Program-made: the position numbers and the translations under genes | Source: Nostoc linckia NIES-25 | Lineage (GTDB): Bacteria; Cyanobacteriota; Cyanobacteriia; Cyanobacteriales; Nostocaceae | Length of the DNA: 64,000 bases | NCBI RefSeq assembly: GCF_002368035.1 | Contig: NZ_AP018222.1 | Span: forward strand, 1,859,836 to 1,923,835 | Reading direction: 5' to 3' | The notes under the pieces: generated by a model | The model's input: the letters and a program-made list of their open reading frames with translations, nothing else | The model's database searches: none | What the model was told of the DNA's origin: nothing | Shown here: positions 58,875 to 64,000 of the stretch, in pieces | How the letters are laid out: every line of letters begins with the position of its first letter | Numbering within the stretch: position 1 is the stretch's first letter

Positions 58875-59199
58875 ACAGCAGTTTTCATGTGGATGGCATA
58901 CATTACTCTACGATTATTCTTAACAGAATTCTTTAAATGGTGCGTTAGGGCGTTCCACCTAACACACCCTACCACTTCATCTTTTACTTTTAATCTTTGG
59001 AGAATCCTTTTTTTCTTTTTTATCCTGCAAGCTGCGAATTTTAACCATTATCTTTAATTCCACCATTATGCTGATTTTAACGAGTATTGGGTACTAACAA
59101 AACTCTCCCCCGATCGCCAGTCCCTTTTACCTGGTGCAGCCATCACTCTTAGACTCTACAAAACACCAAACGATCGCATTTACATTAAACATATCTCAA
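58875..59199. other. Intergenic stretch without feature
   Basis: A short GGTGCGTTAGGGCGTTCCAC tract belongs to another dispersed repeat. No gene is supported. Confidence 0.4.
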
Positions 59200-59463
59200 T
59201 TAACTTTTCCTATAAACATCTTTCCGATGCTTGCACTGCAAAATTTGTACGAGTTGATTTTCATCATCAATCTCATAACGAACTCTATAATCACCAATTC
59301 TGATACGATACTCGTTATCAAAACCTTTTAACTTGACAATTCCATCGGGACGCGGTTCCACAGCAAGATTTTGAATTTTTTCAATCACACGCAGGGTAAT
59401 ATCATTGGGTAAGTCGTCAATTTGCTTTTGTACCGACTTTGAAATAATGACTGTATAACTCAT
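59200..59463 (-). CDS. RelE/ParE-family toxin
   Basis: The 87-residue protein has the RelE fold pattern: N-terminal helix (SKSVQKQIDDLP), KLKGFDNEYRIRIGDYRVRYEI and a C-terminal strand ending HRKDVYRKS. RelE-type toxins cleave mRNA at the ribosome. Basic residues Arg in the YRIR and YRVR strands are intact. The antitoxin gene lies upstream and overlaps it by one base. Confidence 0.9.
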   Translation of the reverse strand: MSYTVIISKSVQKQIDDLPNDITLRVIEKIQNLAVEPRPDGIVKLKGFDNEYRIRIGDYRVRYEIDDENQLVQILQCKHRKDVYRKS

Positions 59464-59708
59464 TATCCCTGATGCGATCGCTTAGCAAGATATTCATCAA
59501 TAGTCATTGACTCACCATCTCTATACTCAGCGCGAACTGCTTGAATTTCTGAGAGTGTTTCTGCATCGTCTTCATACAATGCTTCTTCAGCTTCAAAAAT
59601 TTGTTGCTCAATTAACTCTTGAAGTTGACGTTTTTCTGTTAAATCAAGGGAAGATATTGCTTCTGCTAAAACTTCTAAGGAGAGTTGTAGTTTAACAATG
59701 GCTGGCAT
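59463..59708 (-). CDS. Antitoxin of the RelE/ParE-type pair
   Basis: The 81-residue protein is acidic, mostly helical (about 10-60), with a C-terminal segment (MTIDEYLAKRSHQG) that probably binds the toxin. I see no clear helix-turn-helix. Its stop overlaps the start of the toxin gene by one base on the minus strand. Confidence 0.82.
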   Translation of the reverse strand: MPAIVKLQLSLEVLAEAISSLDLTEKRQLQELIEQQIFEAEEALYEDDAETLSEIQAVRAEYRDGESMTIDEYLAKRSHQG

Positions 59709-59796
59709 TTTTCTCCTATTAGGTGTGTTTTTTGCACTTTAAACTCCATTGTCTTCATTTTACAGCGTTTTTCATCTCTTTGAACCACAATCCAGG

Positions 59797-59824
59797 GTAG
59801 GGGCGCACAGCTGTGCGCCCCTAC
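59797..59824. repeat. GTAGGGGCGCACA...TGTGCGCCCCTAC palindrome
   Basis: It is a perfect 28-base dyad and a member of the GGGGCACA-type family also at 10171, 15981, 30008 and 46829. The interval 59709-60037 holds no gene; a HIP1-rich tract at about 59887-60040 includes fragments of another repeat. Confidence 0.65.
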
Positions 59825-60037
59825 AACGCGGTCTATTTACCTGAAAATTGCTGTAACGAGTAATGGCTACTAGACTAATCTACAAAACACTAAGCGATCG
59901 CATTTACATTAAACATATCTAAACTAACTTTTCTTATAGCATTATCTCTGAAATCACCAGCTAGCAAAATATTCATCTGCGTAGGCGTTCGCGTAGCGTC
60001 TCGTAGAGAAGCCTGCCGTAGGCATCGCACACTCGCC

Positions 60038-60295
60038 AACAAACAACAGAAGCCACTATTGTTAAGTCAATAGCGGCTTTTCTTCACCCAATAGCGGCTT
60101 TTCTTCATCCAAGTAGTGGCTTTTCTTCACCCAATAGCGGCTTTTCTTCACCCAATAGCGGCTTTTCTCCATCCAATAGCGGCTTTTCTCCATCCAATAG
60201 CGGCTTTCCTTCATCCAAGTAGTGGCTTTTCTTCATCCAATAGCAGCTTTTCTTCACCCAATAGTGGCTTTTCTTCATCCAATAGCGGCTTTTTT
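60038..60295. repeat. 21-bp tandem array of about 11 units built on a terminator arm
   Basis: AAGCCACTATTG (near 60050) and CAATAGCGGCTT (60068-60079) form a hairpin followed by TTTCTTC, like a terminator. The second arm plus spacer (AATAGCGGCTTTTCTTCACCC) is then repeated about ten more times with small changes (60069-60295). One open frame through it encodes repeats of AFLHPIA but has no ribosome site, so I call it non-coding. Confidence 0.75.
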
Positions 60296-60470
60296 AATGT
60301 TCCTTAGCTCTTGTGTTTGCGCCTTGCCTTCTGAAGATGAGTAGTTAAATACCGAAATATTACTGATATTAGCTGAAAATTGTACGATCAAAAATTGCGA
60401 TTTCTGCTGAACCAGATTTCGATTTAATTAAGGCAAGCTAGTTTTAGAAGTATTTTAAAAGGATAAATTT

Positions 60471-60863
60471 ATGGCTCTGAAAAAACGTAAATCCAGCGTT
60501 TTAGAAAAAGTTGAGTCAAGAGTAGCCGGGATAAAATTGATCGACCCAAGTATCAAATTTGATAACGATCATAGTCTCGAAAAACTGATTGAGTCAATTG
60601 AACAGTTACAAAATAAACTTGACGTTCATAATAACGCTCTGTCTTTAGCCGATTCTTCTCTAACTGAAATTGAACAGATGGAAAAGAATTTGAGTAAACT
60701 TTCTCAAAAGATGCTAATGTTAATTGCTATTAAGTACGGCAAAGATAGCGCTGAATATGAAACGGCAGGTGGTGTTCGAGATAGCGATCGCGTCCGCAAA
60801 ATGCGATCGAGCCGCTTGAAAAATGTTGCAGAAAGAGCATCAGATAAGCAGGAGGCAGGTTGA
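60471..60863 (+). CDS. Conserved-looking coiled-coil protein
   Basis: The 130-residue protein is charged and helical. A central coiled coil (about 35-85, with leucines in heptads as in SLEKLIESIEQLQNKLDVH) precedes a basic C-terminus (RKMRSSRLKNVAER). No enzyme motif is visible. It has the look of a small structural or nucleic-acid-associated protein of filamentous cyanobacteria; I do not recognise the family. The ATG follows AAAGGAT. Confidence 0.65.
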   Translation: MALKKRKSSVLEKVESRVAGIKLIDPSIKFDNDHSLEKLIESIEQLQNKLDVHNNALSLADSSLTEIEQMEKNLSKLSQKMLMLIAIKYGKDSAEYETAGGVRDSDRVRKMRSSRLKNVAERASDKQEAG

Positions 60864-60901
60864 CATTATCTATAAATTAATTCTGCATTCCCCGATATCC
60901 T

Positions 60902-60932
60902 TGTAGAGACGTAGCACTGCTACGTCTCTACA
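60902..60932. repeat. Palindromic TGTAGAGACGTAG repeat
   Basis: The arms TGTAGAGACGTAGCA and TGCTACGTCTCTACA flank one base. It lies between the coiled-coil gene and the glycosyltransferase-like gene, where it could terminate both convergent transcripts. Confidence 0.65.
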
Positions 60933-60950
60933 ATATCGCCATTTCACAAC

Positions 60951-61811
60951 CTATATATTTACCTCAAATAACCTGTGAAAATCAGAATCATTCCTGGCAA
61001 CCTTTCTCAGGCGCAATAACCTATAAAAAAACACAGATTTTTTAATCAATTTATCACTTATTTTTCGCAAGATTGAACGATTTCGATATTCAATATTTTC
61101 ATGAATCTCGAAATAGATTTGTTTTTCCTGAGGACTCGATTGTCCTTTTTTGATTCTTATTCGCTCTATATTGTCCTTAAAAAACGGAAATTTATCTTCG
61201 CGATCGAATGCGATCGCCATTCCCACTTTCGCGGCAGCTAGCCCCATAGCATAACCTTCGCCATGATAAATTCCTCGCATTTCAAATAAGTAAGAAATTG
61301 TCTGCCAAAGCTGAAAAAAGTTTCTTTCCAATCCATCCTGTCCGCGCATAGCAAACATGAATTCATGGAACCACTGCACTTTGTGAAGGTCGATATTTAG
61401 TTTTTCAGCTACTTCTTCTATAACTTGAATTTCTTTCGGGTTCTTGATATTTGCCATGTGTTGTAGCAAATTACAACCGGTTCTCGCTGTGATTCCAGCA
61501 GGCCAATTCATTTTTCCGGTTACAGCGCCAAGAATTCGGACATCAGAGTCTAAAAACATACAACTCTCAAATAGTGAGAGAGCTTTTTCAAGGACGAAGC
61601 GTTTATCATGATAGCCTTTGACACTTTGAAGGCGGTGCTTAAATACCAAAACGTGAGGAAATTCGTTAAAATACTCTGGCTTATCAGTCAGAACGCATAG
61701 AGTTGTATTTTGTGTGTGTTGCTGAATATCTTTAGCTAGCATCCTTGCGTGAGTACGATATCTCTCACCCACAGCCAAGGTACAAAAGCAGAATTTCTGA
61801 GACATGTTCAT
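60951..61811 (-). CDS. Glycosyltransferase-like protein (GT-A fold)
   Basis: The 286-residue protein has an N-terminal Rossmann-like start (FCFCTLAVGERYRTHARML), TTLCVLTDKP and the metal-binding DxD motif in CMFLDSDVRILG. Middle motifs include RTGCNLLQHMAN and VQWFHEFMFAMRGQDG. It may transfer a sugar to polysaccharide or lipid. The basic C-terminal tail (about 235-280) has no clear function. Start at residue 1 or 3 is uncertain. Confidence 0.72.
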   Translation of the reverse strand: MNMSQKFCFCTLAVGERYRTHARMLAKDIQQHTQNTTLCVLTDKPEYFNEFPHVLVFKHRLQSVKGYHDKRFVLEKALSLFESCMFLDSDVRILGAVTGKMNWPAGITARTGCNLLQHMANIKNPKEIQVIEEVAEKLNIDLHKVQWFHEFMFAMRGQDGLERNFFQLWQTISYLFEMRGIYHGEGYAMGLAAAKVGMAIAFDREDKFPFFKDNIERIRIKKGQSSPQEKQIYFEIHENIEYRNRSILRKISDKLIKKSVFFYRLLRLRKVARNDSDFHRLFEVNI

Positions 61812-62009
61812 AGGATGTAAGTGTTCTTATTACCATCCTTTTCCCATGTTACAGTCAATGTGCGGAATATGGGTTTTATCAAAGGCAGCGTATTAGAGAA
61901 TAATTGAATGGATCGGGTTTGATTCCTAAATCCATTCTGATGCTGCTATCAATCGCACTCGATCGCATTCCAGAGAAAATTGATACTCAATTACCTACAA
62001 TTTCGTTAA

Positions 62010-62606
62010 TTACAACAACGGCGCATACAATTTATCGCCAACAATCCCGCGAATTGTCTCTACTAATTGAGTGTATGCAAAGTCAGATAAAACTGGTTCT
62101 GCTCCTTGTAAATCAATTGGTTGGTCTAAATCAATCCATGACTTACAGCCGCCGTATTTAGCATAATAGGCGATTTGTTGTTCTTGGGGTAATTGATAAG
62201 TTCGTAAGAGCAGAATATATAGGGGTTGACGTGGTTTCCATTTGAGGCGATCGCTAATAAAATGCTCGTTCCAAATGTGGAAAGGAAGTAAGGCGTTGAC
62301 AATAGACTCGTCACTAACTGGCAAAATATCTGTAATTTCAGCCCAACTACCGATGCGAATTGTTTCTGGATGCCAGCCTGACGTTACTGGATAAACATCA
62401 TTGGCATACTCAGCTTTGAGCATGAAAGATTGTTGATGTTCGTAAGTAGGATAAAGCAAAATCTGTTTGTGGGCAACTTGGAAATGTCCATTTCGTTCGT
62501 GGATACCGCCTTTGCGGAGCAACATAATTGTTTTGCCCGCCTCCAAGGCATTTACAGCGGTTGCCCATTCTTTGAGAGCGTGAAAAGTTCTAGTCGATTC
62601 CATCAC
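62010..62606 (-). CDS. DUF1802 family protein
   Basis: The 198-residue protein matches DUF1802: TFHALKEWATAVNALEAGK, IMLLRKGGIHERNGHF, LLYPTYEHQQ and RQPLYILLLRTYQLPQE. Function is unknown; the family is common in cyanobacteria and some Firmicutes. The segment 61812-62009 between this gene and the glycosyltransferase-like gene is short and featureless. Confidence 0.85.
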   Translation of the reverse strand: MMESTRTFHALKEWATAVNALEAGKTIMLLRKGGIHERNGHFQVAHKQILLYPTYEHQQSFMLKAEYANDVYPVTSGWHPETIRIGSWAEITDILPVSDESIVNALLPFHIWNEHFISDRLKWKPRQPLYILLLRTYQLPQEQQIAYYAKYGGCKSWIDLDQPIDLQGAEPVLSDFAYTQLVETIRGIVGDKLYAPLL

Positions 62607-62692
62607 ATCTACTGTAATTCTGATTTAATTTCAAGCTAAGACCGATAAAGTATGAAACTGTCCAGAGAAATGAATTAGGTTAGGAAGCAGTT

Positions 62693-63652
62693 ATGGAAAA
62701 ACGAACGCTAGGTACTTCTCAAGTGCAAATCACACCTATTCTTATGGGAACTTGGCAAGCAGGTAAAAGAATGTGGGTGGGAATTGAGGATACTGACTCG
62801 ATTAAAACAATTCGAGCAGCATTTGAAGCTGGTATCACAACAATTGATACTGCTGAAGCTTATGGTCAAGGACATTCTGAAAAGATTGTGGCTGAGGCTT
62901 TATCTGATGTCCGCCATCAGGTGGTATATGCCACGAAAGTTTTCGCCAACCATCTCAAGTACGAACAAGTAATCGAGGCTTGTGAACGTTCCCTGACAAA
63001 CCTAAAAACTGATTACATCGACCTTTACCAAATTCATTGGCCCTCCGGCGCTTTCAATAGTGAAATAGTACCTATCGAAGAAACTATGAGCGCTCTCAAC
63101 TTGCTCAAAGAACAAGGTAAAATTCGAGCGATCGGCGTTTCTAATTTTTCTCGCGCCCAGTTAGCAGAAGCCGCAAGTTATGGACGTATTGATAGCTTAC
63201 AACCACCTTATTCTCTATTTTGGAGACAGGTAGAAAAAGATGCACAGCCTTATTGTATTGAACACAATATTTCTATCCTTGCTTATTCGCCTCTAGCACA
63301 GGGATTGCTGACAGGGAAATTTGCGGCCGGTCATAAGTTTGACCCAGCAGATAACCGTGCTGCGAATAAACTGTTTCAAGGCGAAAACTTTGAACGTGCC
63401 CAACAAGCTCTGGAAAAACTGCGTCCTATAGCCCTCCTTCATAATTGTAGCCTTGCTCAGTTAGCTTTGGCCTGGTTAATTGCTCAACCTCAAACAAATG
63501 CTATAGTCGGGGCGCGTTATCCCGAACAAGCACAAGATAACGCCTTAGCCGCCAAAATTCAACTTTCTCCTGACCAATTGGCACAAATTGATGCTATTGG
63601 ACGCATTGTTAGCGATCGCTTAGACAACAATCCAATTATGTGGGATTTTTGA
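62693..63652 (+). CDS. Aldo/keto reductase
   Basis: The 319-residue protein has the aldo-keto reductase barrel: TIDTAEAYGQGHSE (catalytic Asp and Tyr), YATKVFA (Lys), DLYQIHWP (His), GVSNFSRAQL and PLAQGLLTGKF. It reduces aldehydes or ketones with NADPH. Substrate is unknown; the YghZ/Tas-like subgroup is the nearest by eye. It diverges from the DUF1802 gene with about 85 bases between starts. Confidence 0.92.
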   Translation: MEKRTLGTSQVQITPILMGTWQAGKRMWVGIEDTDSIKTIRAAFEAGITTIDTAEAYGQGHSEKIVAEALSDVRHQVVYATKVFANHLKYEQVIEACERSLTNLKTDYIDLYQIHWPSGAFNSEIVPIEETMSALNLLKEQGKIRAIGVSNFSRAQLAEAASYGRIDSLQPPYSLFWRQVEKDAQPYCIEHNISILAYSPLAQGLLTGKFAAGHKFDPADNRAANKLFQGENFERAQQALEKLRPIALLHNCSLAQLALAWLIAQPQTNAIVGARYPEQAQDNALAAKIQLSPDQLAQIDAIGRIVSDRLDNNPIMWDF

Positions 63653-64000
63653 CAATACAGATCGATTTAGCAAGTCTAACTTTGGCAGATCCCTTTAACT
63701 CTCTTAAAAATACGGTTAGGGATCGAGCCTCCACTACCAGATTGCAAAACCTAACAAAACGTCAACTTTAGTAAACTCAGGGTTGCAACTGAGGAACTTA
63801 GTGATAACTTAAATAGTAGGACACGAAACAAAGCAAAACCAAACAAAAAGGGTAATGACTTAGTGTCCCCTGTCATGAACCCAAGTAAACTTTCGCATAT
63901 GAATATAGAAGTGGCGAAAAGTCTAATTGTAAAAGGCAATGCCAAATCCTAAAACGGAAAAACGTAGAAATGCGAAGTTTGCTAGTTATCTAGTCCACCT
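63653..64000. other. Right edge of window, no supported gene
   Basis: A short minus-strand frame (63751-63945) has hydrophobic composition but no ribosome site or family match. The remaining sequence is AT-rich and I see no hairpin or element. Confidence 0.4.

Noticed and set aside
60069..60295. CRISPR array
   Set aside because: Units are contiguous 21-mers with no unique spacers, and there are no cas genes.
63751..63945. A 64-codon minus-strand frame at the right edge
   Set aside because: Hydrophobic composition arises from AT-rich DNA; no family or ribosome site.

Overview
The window reads as chromosomal DNA of a filamentous, probably heterocyst-forming cyanobacterium of the Nostoc/Calothrix/Tolypothrix type. 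The signs are very frequent HIP1 octamers (GCGATCGC), cyanobacterial hypothetical families (DUF1824, DUF1802, a J-domain/pentapeptide protein), an unusual density of two-component proteins, and G-rich heptamer repeats and small TA-flanked transposable elements in almost every gap. This assignment is inference from gene content; no rRNA or marker phylogeny was available.

Layout. 0-5 kb: a phospholipase-D-like lipoprotein, then a sensor kinase and an OmpR-type regulator separated by a repeat-filled gap. 5-9 kb: a J-domain/pentapeptide protein, a zinc-ribbon membrane protein, and a DAHP synthase gene preceded by an aromatic leader peptide and a complete attenuator. 9-10 kb: a MAPEG protein divergent from a LuxR-type regulator broken by one stop codon. 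11-16 kb: an RND efflux adaptor and pump. 16-22 kb: a minus-strand group of periplasmic ModA-like protein, CHASE3 hybrid kinase and receiver-kinase. 22.5 kb: an MbtH-like protein with a signal peptide. 23-26.4 kb: copper export (CopA, CopZ-like chaperone, MerR-type promoter). 26.7-34.8 kb: RtcB, an oxidoreductase, an acetyltransferase, two HAD phosphatases, PyrE, an amidase and a CmcJ/NvfI-type oxidoreductase. 34.8-38.4 kb: a 3.7 kb stretch without protein genes, holding a minus-strand array of repeated promoter/terminator units that look like small-RNA genes. 38.4-45 kb: two-component genes and a complete IS630 element. 45-58 kb: an LpxB-related protein, an Omp85 protein, a Ser/Thr kinase, a toxin-antitoxin pair with a broken PIN toxin, a possible carboxysome chaperone, an ABC exporter, an SPFH protein, DUF1824 and an ABC-F ATPase. 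58-64 kb: a nuclease-like pseudogene interrupted by a 101-bp element, a RelE-type toxin-antitoxin pair, a 21-bp tandem array, a glycosyltransferase-like protein, DUF1802 and an aldo/keto reductase.

Themes. (1) Regulation dominates: five histidine kinases, three intact response regulators, and a relic GAF-LuxR regulator. (2) RNA-level control stands out: the aromatic leader upstream of DAHP synthase has mutually exclusive terminator and antiterminator helices, and the 35.3-37.5 kb array looks like a multi-copy sRNA locus. (3) At least six families of small non-autonomous elements are visible. For two families the uninterrupted target can be read, either from an empty second copy or from the reading frame of the broken gene. 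(4) The same repeat tracts have entered coding regions in frame, in the RND pump and in CopA.
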